From contig NC_133289.1 in NCBI RefSeq assembly GCF_005239225.2, positions 8,253,501-8,317,500 on the forward strand: DNA of 64,000 nt, read 5' to 3'. Under the pieces are notes generated by a model. That model was not told where the DNA came from. It saw nothing but the letters and a program-made list of their open reading frames with translations, and ran no database searches. The stretch's first letter is position 1. Every line of letters starts with the position of its first letter. Made by a program: the position numbers and the translations under genes. Below are positions 11,340 through 24,100 of this stretch, one piece after another. Origin of the DNA: Populus alba (taxonomy: Eukaryota > Streptophyta > Magnoliopsida > Malpighiales > Salicaceae).

Positions 11340-14300
11340 TAACAAATTGAGCTTTTACTCAGAGGAAGCATCTGCAATAGCATGATATTTAGATTTGACA
11401 CTAGAGCGAGCAACAATAGTTTGCTTTTTGCTACGCCAAGAGATAAGAAAATCACCCCAGAAGAAACAATATCTAGCTATAGACCAATGATTAGTTGGAT
11501 CTTTATCCCAATCAACATCAAAGTAGCCAGACAACACCAATAAGGAGTTGGCAGAGAAGTGTAAACCATAAAAAAGAGTGCCTTTAAGGTAACAAAATAT
11601 TCAAAGCACTGCAGAGAAGTGAGTGGAGCGAGAGGTAGACATAAATTGACTTACTAAATGAATAGCATATGAGATGTTAAGTCGAGTAGCAGTGAGATAG
11701 ACAAGACTCCCAACAAGTTGTCGATACAAAGTAGGATCAACAAGAGGAGTGCCATTTAGAGGTGTAAGTATGCAATTGATTTCCAAGGGCATGGACTCTA
11801 TTTTGTTGTCAATGATGCCAGCACGAGAAAGTAAATCACATGCATACTTGGTTTCTGACAAGTAATATCTTTAAGAAGATTGAGAAACTTCAAGACCCAG
11901 AAAATAGCTAGGATGGCCAAAATCTTTCATCTCAAAATGTTGACTAAGATGGTGCTGAAATTTGGAAGCATCATCTCCTGTTATTATCATATTATCAACA
12001 TATATTAATAGAAGAACAACACCACAATCAGTTCATCGAAATGAACAATGCAAAATTATGAGAACTAGAAAAAAAAAAACCAAACTAAGCAAAAGTGGAA
12101 CTGAATTTGGCAAACCAAGCCCTAGGGGCTTGTTTTAATCCACATAAGGCTTTTTGAAGTTTAAAAACTTTATGAGGAGCATGATAACCAGGAGGAGGAA
12201 GCATATAAACTTCTTCTGTTAAATTGCCATGAAGGAAGGTATTTTTAACATCCATTTGAAAGAACTTCCACTTTCGAGCTGTAGCAATAGCTAATAGATT
12301 ACGAATAGATGTTAATCGAGCTACAGGAGCAAAAGTTTCTTTGTAATCTATACCATACTCTTAATTCTATCCTTTGGCAACCAAATGAGCTTTATAACGC
12401 TCAATAGTTCCATCGGAATGAGTCTTAATTTTGTAAACCCATTTGCAGCCAACAGGTGTCTTGTTAAGAGAAAGATCAACTAAGTCCCAAGTATGAGTTT
12501 TCTCCAAAGCCTGAAGTTCCTCACTCATAGCTTGCTGTCAAAGAGGGTCAATACTTGCCACCCGATAAGATCGAGGCTCATGAAGAGTAGCAATAGCAGA
12601 ATAACAATGAAAATATGCAAGAGAATGAGAAGTTTCTCTTACCCAAATGGAGCTGCAAAAAGGATTGGCAGGAGTAGTGGCAGGTAAAAGTGCAGGATCA
12701 ATAGCTGGTACAAATTCATGTGGATCATGTGGTAAAGAGTTATCAGTGAGTGTATCAGAATCACCTAGATTAGGACTTGGAAATAAATCAATGGACGAAA
12801 TAATAAAAAAGAAAGAGTCAGTTTGGATAGAGTGGTGAGGCTTTGAAAGAGAAAAGAACATGATGTTTTCCCAAAAGATAATACGACAAGAGATGCGTAA
12901 TCTATTAGAAATAAGATCCTAACATTGAAACCCCATGTGTTCATTCCTATAACCAAGCAAACAACACAGACGGGCTCTGTATGGATTGGTGGCAAGGAAG
13001 AAACGGGTGTTTAAGATGACAAAAGATTAATATCAGTGGTCATATGGTTACAACACGCAGAGTCAAAAAATCGAGAGTTACCCGGAGTAACAGATATTGT
13101 AGTAAAGGAATTGAAAGAGATAACTTGTTTAACCATTGCCTCAAGATCACTCGTAGTAACAAAAGTAGAACCTTTAATAGTAGCAGCAATAGTGACAGAG
13201 AAAGAGCCAGGCTTTGACATAATTTTAGATTTAGATAACCCACCTTTTGTTCTTGAAGGACGTGTAGGACAGTGTTAAAAAATATAGCCAAAAGCATGAC
13301 AATATTTGTATTATAGAGTAGAGCAAGCAGCAAAACATGACCTATTTGATGACAATTCTTACATGTTTGATTGCCAGATTTCTGATGTGAGGACTGAGTA
13401 GTTGCAAAAACTATGTCAAATTGAGGAGATTTTTCTATATTGAGACGAGTCTCTTCAAAAATAATCTTCTAAATAATAGTGTTTGATGAAGGGAGTGGAT
13501 CCCGATGTAGAAGAGAGGCTCGAACAGATTCATATTCAGGTCGCAGAGCTATGAGTACCTGAATGAGATGCAAGTGATCCTCACTGATGTTGGCCTGAGA
13601 TATTTGATTCCAAATTGGTTGGACTTGAGCAAGAAAATCATTAACAAATTGACATGATCTTTGTTTGAGACTATAAAGTGTAGTCCATAACTGGTAATAA
13701 TGGGCAAGTCCAGTGGTTTGATACCAATTAGCCAAGAAATCCCATTTTTTTTTTTTTTTTTTTTGCAGTCATAATCTGTAAATTGTATGTGAATGGCTGG
13801 TACTGAGGTGTTGCAGAATCATGTAATAATCTGATAATTTTTAGTATCCCAATCCTCCAAGCGATCTGCAAACTTTGTATCAGATTCATCTTTCTCTTTA
13901 GTTAGTTTAATGATATCTCCAGTAACAATACGCCACAGCTTACGACCAATTAAGAAGCTTTTCATTCCTTGAATCCAATTATTATAGTTTGAACCAGACA
14001 AAACAATTGTAATGGGTTGTGAAATATCATGTTTTTCCATAATGATGACAGGGAGCAAGGCACACGACAGTTGTAAAGTCCAATAATAATGTCAGAAAGG
14101 TGTTTGTATGAATGCAAAAGAGATGCAGGAATAGATTATTACAAACATAGAGACCATGAAAGCACATGAGAAATTTAGATCTAGAGCCTAGGCTCTGATA
14201 CCATGATAAGAGAGACCAAAGAACAATAATAAAGAAGGGTTGTAGAGAATTGTAAATGTATTATTCGAATGACTCACTTGTACAGAGATACAACAACTAT

Positions 14301-14459
14301 ATATATACATGAGAATATGAGTTAGTTTAGGAATGAAATATGACAGATACGTAATGAAATATGACAAATACATTTGCTTGATATGATGGCTAATATTATG
14401 CAAGGCAAAACTTCTACAATCAAACAAATATGTGTGGATGTCCAGTAATCACACTAACA
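11340..14459 (-). mobile_element. Ty1/copia relic, integrase core and 3' end deleted
   Basis: On the minus strand: an LTR of 256 bp (14204-14459, TG...CA), a tRNA-Met primer site (TGGTATCAGAGCC, 14191-14203), gag start (ITIVLSGSNYNNWIQGMKSF, 13819-14058), gag middle (13469-13735) after a poly-T run, a zinc knuckle (CKNCHQIGH, near 13350), the protease edge (FFDSACCNHM, near 13060), the integrase C-terminus (ARLCCLLGYRNEHMGF, near 12930), RT (GCKWVYKIK near 12440, ALCGLKQAPRAWFAKF near 12130, LVGSLVYLTATR near 11710) and the start of RNase H (WRSKKQTIVARSSVKSKYHA, 11355-11440). The integrase catalytic core is deleted between about 13010 and 13030, and the element stops at 11340 with no 3' LTR. 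Several stops are present. Confidence 0.88.
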
Positions 14460-15590
14460 GTATCCATGGATATAGACAATGTCTAGCATCTTGTTGAAGA
14501 AATAAATGATGACCTAATCAATATTTAAATGGAAAAAAAGGAAGGACCTTTGAGGCCATAAACCCGCATTATCTAAAACTTGGTTGGAAAGGATGGCTTG
14601 GCAATTGCCCTATGTATGCCTTTTAGCATAACTGTGCACCTCACAACACATATGGTCAAAATACATATTTCTGCAATCAAGCACATCCTCTGGAGAAGGG
14701 GCGTGTTTGCTGCCATGAAAGATGTGGCATCAGTTGAGATAAATCTTGGTGTTTCATTCAAATCCGGATTGATCGTTTTCAAAGATTCCACCATTAGTAG
14801 ACAAAAGGCAGGCAGGCAGAAACGCATTATCAAACTTGAAATTTGGGAGAGAAGTCCAAAAGTTGCTTATTAGTTATCACCAAGTTCATAAATTATTACA
14901 AAATAAAGTAGAACTATAGAAGAAGAAGGTATTTTCTTTTTGCTGCTATTGTAGACTCACTCATGATTGCATTATGGATTACTACATTGCATTCACAATG
15001 TAAAAATTAAATTATATTATGTTCCTTTGTTTTTTTTTTCATTATCCGATTCTTATAATTTTAGGCATTTACATTTCGATTCTAAACTTCATTTTTATTA
15101 TATTTTGATCTTTAATTGTTGAGAGAAGGGAGATAAAGTTTTTTATTATCCATATTTTGACTACATGAAATGTTAATCTTGGTATTGATTGATTTATCAT
15201 AAAGAGAGGTAATCAATGAATGATGTTTGAGTCTCTATTCATGCAGAAAAGGTACGCTAGGACTTGAAAATATTTTTTTTATTCAATTTAATTTTTGAAT
15301 TGTAAATGGAGTTATTAAAATTCATACGATATTTTCATGTGAGGATAAGTTGAAAATGGTGGGGTAAGGGGGGTCCAAATACCTTGAAAACCGGTTTTTT
15401 AGCTATCAAAGATAGTATGTATTTATTATAATGCATTATATATTGTCTTTCTTTGAAAACAATATGTTGGTCTTTCCTTGAAAACAATATGTTGGTTTGT
15501 TTATTTTTTTAAATAAAACCAAGCATGTTTGGGGTTTTTATGGATCAAGTGCTCTCACCTAGCAATGTCATGCCTTTTTTAGCCCTCCTC
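14460..15590. other. Spacer with no gene seen
   Basis: A better-composed stretch at 14573-14873 is open on both strands but matches nothing I know. The rest is AT-rich non-coding sequence. Confidence 0.35.
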
Positions 15591-15599
15591 TTTTAATTT

Positions 15600-16260
15600 T
15601 TTTTTTTAATTTCTTAAACAAAATCATCTTTAAATAAATAATTATAATGATGTTTCAAAAATCATTCAATCATCTCATATTTTTAAAATAAGATTAGAGA
15701 TTTTTATGGTTATATTTGAATTTGTTTTTAATAATTATATATGAAACTAATATGCATAATATTTTTTAAAAATCTGGTACATGAATATTCAATGAGAATA
15801 AAAAAAACATTTTCTTGTTAGTTTTTGGTATTTTTTTCCATAAATTACTTCTTTTTATACTTTTTTATAATCATATAAAAAAATTGAGACATCATTTTTT
15901 ATTTCTTTGTTGAAAATTGATTAATAGTTCATGATAAGTTCTTATATGAAAAACCACACTGCAAATTATATTTTTATCAACATTAAGAATAAATAAAGAA
16001 TAACGAAATAGAATCTTGGATAAAGAAATATATTTTTTCTCCTAAATTTAAATAATTAAAATTATTGTTAGTCTTTATTTTAATTTCTTAATGTTTTTAT
16101 TCAAAAAACCATGTTTTTTGATTATTTTAAAAAAAAATCATGGTTTTGACAAATAAATAAAATGCATAAATAAAAAGAGAGAACATTGATTAAAAAAAAT
16201 ACATTTTCTACTTTAGAATTTAAATTATTTCAGATATTCCTAAAATTTCTAAAAAATCAA
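15600..16260. repeat. AT-rich dispersed repeat, copy 1
   Basis: Contains the block GAATATTCAATGAGAATA (near 15783) preceded by a poly-T/poly-A run, then ATCATATAAAAA-type and GTTCATGATAAG words, then AATATATTTTTTCTCC followed by AATTTAAATAATT. The same words in the same order occur at 29990-30600 and 30830-31470. Copies are strongly diverged and no coding is seen. Confidence 0.55.
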
Positions 16261-16457
16261 ATAAATTTTTGTTTTGACAATGGATCCCCGACATCGCTCG
16301 AGAAAAATGCTAAAACCACTGAATGGTCAATATAGATTATCATCTCAACGATGTCCAGTAAGCACATAATTGGCAATTGGTTGCCCTAAACTATGAGCCC
16401 AACTTACATGAGGCCCACAGTACCCATTTTTGATAGCCCAGTTTGGTACAACCACAC

Positions 16458-17475
16458 TACCTCTTAGAGTGTATTTGGTATTGCGGTAGTTGTTGTGATA
16501 GCGGTTTGAAAAAAAATTGTTTTATAAAAAGTACTTTTAGTTGAGGTTGGTTTGAAAAAATAAGTTTTTGGTTGAAATTGAGGTTAAAGAAAAAGTAATT
16601 TAATGTGTTTGGTTAAAAAAATACTTTTCAAATTGAGGTTATAAAATAATTAAAAAATATATATATTAATATTAATGATTTTTAATTTAAATATTGTAAA
16701 TTTAACTACTGTTATTACATCATGAAATAAATAATATTGATATCAAATATTTTTTATTATTCCATTAAACTATGTGCAATGTTATCACATACGAAATCTA
16801 TCCAACAAGGACTATACTTTTCATGGTCTTTTAAGCGCGCAATAACAAAAACTGAATTTTTTGTTACGTCATCAAGCGATCTCCTTCTAATTTTTTGAAT
16901 AGAACACAGTTAAAATAAAAATAAAAACAAAAACTAATTTTTTTTTTAACTGGGCCGGGCCTGGCAATAACATAATTGGAATTGCAATCAAATTTCACAA
17001 ATGCTATGTCATCATGCGATATTCTTCTAATTTATGTAGTGTTATTAAATAATATTAAGTACTAGTTTTTCGAGTAAAACACAATTTTTTTTTTAAAAAA
17101 AATCAATAATTTCATTATGTACAAAATTCATTCGACAATAACTACAGTTATCATGATTTATCCTGCGTGCAATAAAATTAAATAAAATATTATCAGGAAT
17201 AAAATTAAGATTATAGTACGAACAAATTTAATTTACCTTAAACTAATTTTTAAATAAACAAAAAAAATATTGTTCACGTTCATGTGAACAATACGAGTGC
17301 AATTAATTAACTGTATTAGTTTTTTGAGGAAAAAAAAACTTTGTGCACTGGTTAAAAAAAAAATATTTATGTGAACAATACGCAGTGGAGCCATGCTCCA
17401 CTGTTGAGGTTACTATCTCACCATGAGAAGCAGCAAAATGCTGCTTTTCCAAACCTGTGGCATAACAGTTAAAAT
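16458..17475. repeat. Probable non-autonomous transposon-like repeat
   Basis: Starts with GAGTGTATTTGGTATTGCGG and GTTTGAAAAA-type words near 16458 and ends near CTTTTCCAAACC (17454). Internal duplicated blocks share CGTCATCAAGCGAT (near 16867) and TGTCATCATGCGAT (near 17007). Short palindromes occur around 17275-17295, 17388-17405 (AGTGGAGCCATGCTCCACT) and 17430-17445. No transposase is present. The opening resembles repeats common in poplar genomes, from memory. Confidence 0.45.
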
Positions 17476-17859
17476 TGATGGGTCTCGCCAGTGTGTCATG
17501 TCGTTATTAAAAAATTATATATTATATTCGATTTAAAAAATATATAAATATTATGCATGTATATCTATATAATAAAAATGCATATCTCATATATCTTGGG
17601 TTAGTTTTGAATTTATTACCCACTAAATTAAATAAAGTAACTACTAATTAAAAACAAATTCACATGATGAATTATAAGCCTCGAATTTTCCCAAATTGCT
17701 ATTGCTAAATTTCCATGCTTAGAATAGAAAGAACTTGCAAAGAGAATCCTTTTTCTTCAACGGTGTCAAAAATAAATTATTTTTGACTTCCAAGTACTCA
17801 AGATCATAACAACATTTAAATCTCGAAATTTCCATCTAAGACCAGAGAAGAACTATCCT

Positions 17860-18080
17860 TGTTATGTCCCTTTGTTTATTTTGGGTTTGTTTATTTTTGT
17901 ATTTTAAAAATGTTTTTGAAAAGTATTTTTTTTTTTTTTTTTTATTAATTTTAAATTAATATGTTTTTTGTATTTTTAAATTAAAATATCAAAAATAATT
18001 TTTTAAAAATAAAAAATACTATTATTATATATTTTAACATAAAAAGTTAATTTAAAAACAATTACAATTATATTGACAAA
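17860..18080. repeat. Short AT-rich interspersed repeat
   Basis: TTTGTTTATTTTTG, then AAAAATGTTTTTGAAAAG, a long poly-T run and AAAATATCAAAAATAATTTT. This pattern recurs in weaker form near 31810-31925 and 33290-33410. Probably a MITE-type or LTR-derived family. Confidence 0.4.
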
Positions 18081-18237
18081 TAAGCTTAATAAATTAAAAA
18101 TATTCTTATTATCCGAAATTGATGGTGGGGGTTGAAAGACAGCGGAGCACCGACGGTGACCTTAAAACCAGCTATAGTACTGTACCGATAATTTATTTAA
18201 CGAGGGCTCTTCCAGGTACTAAGTCTCTCACACAGTC

Positions 18238-18245
18238 ACACGTGT
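18238..18245. promoter_or_regulatory. G-box/ABRE-like ACACGTGT ahead of the CBM20 gene
   Basis: A perfect CACGTG core (18239-18244) lies about 165 bases upstream of the start codon. It is a standard bZIP/bHLH binding site; function here is inference. Confidence 0.45.
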
Positions 18246-18404
18246 CAGGCCTCCACATTCATTTTATCAACTCTCTCGACTGGAGGCCCTAGCACCCATC
18301 TCCCAGGGCACAGTGAATCAACAGACAAAACAAAACAAAACAAATCAATCATCAGTTCTCTGCTCTCTACTGCTTAGCAACTGAACTACAGCTGTTTTCA
18401 AGTG

Positions 18405-21129
18405 ATGGAAACCCTAGCCAGTTCTTTTTCAAAGATCACCCTTCACAAAAATGGAGACAGACCCTTTTTCTCATCCAGAAAATTGAGACATGAAATTAGT
18501 ATTTTTCCATCAAAGAAGCTTGTTCATAATGTTGGCTTCTTGCACTGCCTATGTGTGAAACATAAGCCTATCTGTACAATTCGTGTTTCTTCTTCTCCCT
18601 CACCTGAGTCCCAGGCATGCGCTCTTTTCTTTTCCTTCTCTCTTGCTCTATGTATATCATAGCTTTCAAGTTTCAGCTTTCCTTTTTAGGTCTCCAAGAC
18701 TTTCTGGAGTGGTTCCTTTTCTTGTACCTTATTAATTTTATTTATTCTCACTTGTTGGAGATGTATTCAAAGTACTCATGAAAGCAGACTCAAAGATGTT
18801 TTCTTGACAAGTTTTCAAAAGAGAAAACAGAGTCCTTGGAAGAATTATATCAAAGACAGAAATTATGCTTAAAATACTTATCTTTAACCTTTACTTGTGC
18901 TGAAAATACTTATCTTTAACCTTTACTTGTGTTTATTTCTCTAAAGCAGTTGTAGTTGATGATGTTATAAGGTGCTTATGGGGTTAGGGCTTATTGTGTA
19001 TGTACTTAAAATTCAGTATAAAATCTAAACTGGTTTTAATTTCATCTGTTAGGTAGACTTGGAGACCGGAGATGATCAAAACCAAGAAACAAGTAAGTAT
19101 TCTTTTTCTTGTTTGGCCCTTGAGATCTTTTGGTCAATCCTTAGTCTCAGCTTGGCATGCTTATCTCTGAGTGCAGATGAATCAAAGACAGTTCGTGTCA
19201 AATTCCAGCTACAGAAAGAGTGTTCCTTTGGTGAGCAATTTACCATAGTGGGGGGTGATCCTCTGTTGGGATTATGGGATCCTGGAAGTGTAATACCATT
19301 GAACTGGTCAGATGAGCATCTTTGGACTGTTGAACTGGTAAGCAGAAACTAATAGACGATGTATAAAATGTTGTTACTTTTAGAAAGATTTGATGAGGTG
19401 CTGATGCGTTTTAATGTTTTATGTAGGATTTACCGGTTGGAAAATCCTTCCAGTTCAAGTTCATACTGAAAGGTATTGGTGGGGGAATTTGCTGGCAACC
19501 GGGTCCTGATCGAGTTCTCCAAACTAGGGAAACTGATAATACAATCGTAGTTCGGGAAGATTGGGAAGATGCTGCATTGCAGAAGGTAACAGAGGAAGAA
19601 CCATCTGCTAATGGGACTGAGGAGCCTTCTGTCAACCCAGAAATGCTGATTGTTACTGAGAACTTAACTCATCAAAAGGAAGAATTGGTTTCTGATGCAA
19701 GCAATGGAGGAGTTACTATGAATGTGAGTTCTAACCCGGAAAAGAAGCCAACACCAGTGACTTGTGAGAAACGAATTGTTGCTGATAACATTTCTCCTAT
19801 GCAAGAGAAGTCTCTAGCAATTGTAGTAGATAACATAGGTTACTCAGAGGGGGCATCTGCTGTGAATGAAGTGTTAGTTGAAAAGAGAACTAAGTCAAAC
19901 AAGAGTACAGTGATCAGAGAGGATGTTGTCAGAAATGATGATGCACCAACAGCCATAAACTCATCAAAGTCTGACGTTGGAGGAAGTGTGGTTACTCATG
20001 AAGCAGACCCTGTTCTGGTACCTGACTTGTCTGCAGTATCAGTTCTACCAAGTGAAGCAGCTATTGACAATGAAGGTGAGAGAAGTCGGGCCTTTCATGC
20101 CTCTGTTGGAGTTAATGAAGTTGAGAATCACAATTTCCTACAGGTAACTGCCTGATCAATGCGTACTCTATTGTCTTTTTCTTCGTTTCTGCTACCAATT
20201 TCGCTTTGAATGAAAAAAAGTTATTGGACATTTCCATTGGCCGATTTCTCTAGTGCTAGGGGATTCACTCCAAAGAAATAATCTGGCATTGGTTTGTATC
20301 TTCTTGAAAAGAAAAAACTATCCAGAACCAGATAACTCTGCCAAAAGGAATGGAACAAGAAAGATCCTCTCTTCCCTCTCACTCTGTCAAGTGTATATTT
20401 GTATTCCGGACAAGTTAAAAAAAACACAGCTTCATGTTCCATTCTTCTTTAGAACCAGGATCCACAGATGCTGTGCCCCTGGCACTTTAGACCGGTACAT
20501 TTTTGTTGTAAACATCATATGGGAGAGAACAGCAGAACTCTTTGTTAACTATATATGATCAACAAATGAAATATGCTACCGAGAGCTATTGCTTTGAAAT
20601 GTGCAAGAAGTTCTAATAGTAACATAATAGCCACCACCATTTCCATAAAATAAGAAATGCTCAAGGAAAGAAAAAAACATCGGGCACTCATACAAGCACG
20701 CTAAGGCTTTTGCAAAGTGCATATTACTGGTCTGATAGATCTTGTGATACATTTTATGGCATTTCTGTCCATTATGCTATTCTTGTCAATTAACGGAGTT
20801 GTAATAATATTCAGTTAGATGAGAAGCATGAAATCGGTGACAGACCTCTTCGAGAAGAAACAGTTAATGGTTTCATTGGCGGGGAGCAGCACGGTAACGA
20901 AGTCAAACATAAGCCACAGGCGGAAGAAGAAAAGCGTGATACTGATGATGACAATCCACATCGAGAAGAAACAGTCAATGGGTTCAATGATGAGGAGCAG
21001 CATGGCTATGAACGCGTATACAAGCCACTGGCCCAAGAAGAAAAGAAGCAAGAGCTAGTTAGAAATAGTATTGTTCAGAATGACCTGCACTGGATACAGA
21101 AGCTGCTAACCAATTTAGGATTTCTTTAG
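18405..21129 (+). CDS. CBM20 (starch-binding-type) domain protein, plastid-targeted
   Basis: Five exons fit one 480-residue protein: 18405-18614, 19053-19092, 19177-19337, 19427-20143, 20815-21129; phases agree throughout. Residues 1-65 are Ser/Arg-rich and look like a chloroplast transit peptide. A carbohydrate-binding module 20 fold follows at about residues 83-175 ([51 protein letters not shown], then WQPGPDRVL). The rest is acidic and probably disordered, ending in two related copies of REETVNGF...EEEK. Intron 1 appears to start with GC rather than GT. Arabidopsis At5g01260 is the likely counterpart. The biochemical role is not established; binding of starch or glucan is inferred from the domain. 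The gene converges on the CPL2-like gene. Confidence 0.88.
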
Positions 21130-24100
21130 CTTCAAGAAAATTTATTATGTGCCTGATTCCGTGCTACTACTTGGTTGTCTACAATTTTTAAGTGGCCTGG
21201 CAAATAGGAGGCAGCGAGACAATTGCAGGTGTTAGTGTAGAAATTTGTGACTAAGCCATGATGTTGTTGTAAATTTTTCTACTAGATTGCATGAAAGATG
21301 CTGTTATTGTCGCCTGGATATTGAAACTAGTATTTATATGTTGAGTGTTTAATGATGTTAACTTCCCAAAGTTGTTTCATAAAATGAAATAATAGTAATA
21401 ACCAGCTGCTTCTCTCTCTCTCTCTCTGTCTCTCTCGGTTCTCCCTGAAAGAAAAAACCCTAGCAGCCGTGGGTGAAAGAATCATGGGAGCAACCTTTTA
21501 ACTTCTCTTCCACGAATCTTGATCTAGTTGTATGTATGGTTCTAGATCTGATTTTGTTTTGATATTTTTCTTTGAATAAAGAATTTGCTATTACATTTGA
21601 CGATTTGAAAGGGATTGGTACTCTCTAACAATCATGGAGTGAGAAGGATCTTTCATCGATGAAGTTTTATACTGTGGTCTGTTCCTATTGCTTGATGATT
21701 TCTATTTTAAGAGGTCCTTCTAGTTTGTTTATTTTTTAATTTGCTATTACATCGAGTTTTCTATAGTTTGTAACTTTGTTATTTTGAAAATTATACTTTA
21801 TATTTTTAATCAGTAAAAAATTTCAAATCAAATAAAATAATTAAATTACCCTCGTAACACATGGTGCACTCTCTCTTTTCTCCAGTCACAAACAACGTTC
21901 TCCCTCTCTCTCTCTTCCAATCTCTTCCCCTTCCTTCTCTCTCTTTATCTCTTTCTTGTTTCAATCAAAACCCTAAATAATAACACACGGAAGATTAGAG
22001 TCCAGACCATCCATTTTTTTCTCTGTAGATTTTTCTAGCAAAGAAAATCTCACCAGATCCATGAGAAAATTCAACTACAAAGTTTCAAATTTTCCATATA
22101 AAGTAAAACCCATAATTTCACCTATTCACTTCCTCACTTCGTCTCAAAACTTCACCTACAAAAATAATTAAAACCCATAATTTGTTACAGAAGCAATAGA
22201 AGTAATAACGTGAGCTGGAAGTAAAGAAGTGAAATAACAGGAAAGAAGAATGGCGGGAAAAGATGCAATAGTTGACTGGTATAGAAAAAGCATGGGAATA
22301 AAAGTAGTTAAAGATTGTAACAGATTCAGTTAGTTAGTTGGAGTAGTGGTATAAACAAGACAACGATGTAAAGAAGAGTTTAGTTTTTGAATGATTTTCT
22401 AGTCAGCATGTTGCTCGTGATTTCGTCAACAAAAATACAAGAAGCTGACTTCACTTTATGGTGAGAAAACAGGGGAGAACGGTAGAAAATCTAGTTTTGA
22501 AACAGTGGATCCTACTTTATACATGAATTGTATTTTGTGGGGTGGATTCCTGTTGTAAAACAAGTTGAACATGTTTATTTTTTAAATGTAGGAAAGCCTC
22601 GAAATAATATCGCTCGTTTCCGGGGGATGTATCTGACAACTAGGAACATGTGCCTTGGTGTATATGCAATTCTCAGGGGGGGTGTTCCTGCTTTATTCGT
22701 AATCCTCAAACAAATTCCAGGAAGGTTATACAAGGTTGCTGATAAAAATGGGGGAAATTTAGTTATTGTGGTGTTCATTCAAGGATCTAAGTTGCATGAA
22801 TTCGCAGTTTGGTTGATTTTGCATTGCAAATGAAGTGTTTGATGAAATATCGCTATCAAATTTTAACTCTTCTCTAATTTTTGGCAAAGCTGTGATATTG
22901 ATTTAGAAACAAAGTCGTAACTATATATTTAATGGAAAAGTTGTAATATTAATATTACAATAATTCTTTAATCATCAAATAGCATATGATGACAATATTA
23001 TAAATAATTTTAAATTTTTTATTGATTTTTTTTAGCATGTCAGTATGGGGATATAAAATATTATGAAATTATAAATTTTATGATATAAAATATAATTTCC
23101 AAAAGAACATTATTGTAATTTCCAAAAGAACATTATTCTAACCTTTTATCATTATTGCTGGTTGTTTTATTTAAGTTTATTCCATTAAGAAGTTGTAATT
23201 TCCATAATTATAGGATTTTGAAAATAATGATGCATTTTTGTATTGAAAGAAATGATAGTATAAACTATAAAATTGATGTATCATCAGAAGGGGCTATTTT
23301 ACCTGTAAAGCTTCATTTTCTGTCCAGTCATGGAAATGCTACTGTCATCTAATTATAGTTCCATGAGGCAAGGATCCTGCACCAACACATAATTGATGGT
23401 AGATTCTTCTGTAATGATAGATAGCGCATGTTTCTGATCGCAGAGCAATTGACCGACACTTCCCTCCTAGATAAAAAGATGAAAGCAGCAGGAAACCTCG
23501 AGAGTGATAAGTCACCGGAGATTCTGGAACTTGTCCCTTGCTCCGGTTGGCAATAATTACCTTTATTAATTCTGTCTTGAAGGGGCAGAGAAGCATAATC
23601 ATAGTAATATGATATCACCATGCACTTGAAACAATGTTGCTCTGTTACCAAAGACGCATCCTCTGTAGTCTGCATTGAAAATCTTAAAATCGAAACCAAT
23701 AAAAAATAATAATCTTGCAAACATCAATGGTAAATTGACATTTTTTAAGTAGATCTAGGTATGCCCACGGGTAACTCACAGGCTCAATAGCTCCATATGC
23801 AGCAACATTTGTGTTAAACCACCGTTGCTTTCTTAAGGTGCTCCGCTGAAAGCTCTCTGCCCCAAATCATTTTTCATCACCTGACAGCGAAATAATGACG
23901 CATAGAAACTTTTTTGCATTTTATCACTGTAATAAATTAGGTTCTAACAGAGCTGGAGTTACTGATTCTCCCAGCAAGGACCATCTGACCTGTTGATCCT
24001 GACACCAGGTCCTCGAGTCAATACCAAGTTTTCTCGATATTAACGACCCTTGGCCCTTTCAAATCTCAGGCTTTAACAGCTATTCGACTTTTCAGCCTCC

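Noticed and set aside
14573..14873. Overlapping open frames on both strands after the second copia relic
   Set aside because: Tested by eye as a continuation of the receptor kinase or of the copia element; neither fits and no motif is seen.
22528..22833. 101-codon frame downstream of the CBM20 gene
   Set aside because: No recognisable family, no conserved neighbours and no clear promoter or splice context; an antisense frame of similar length overlaps it.
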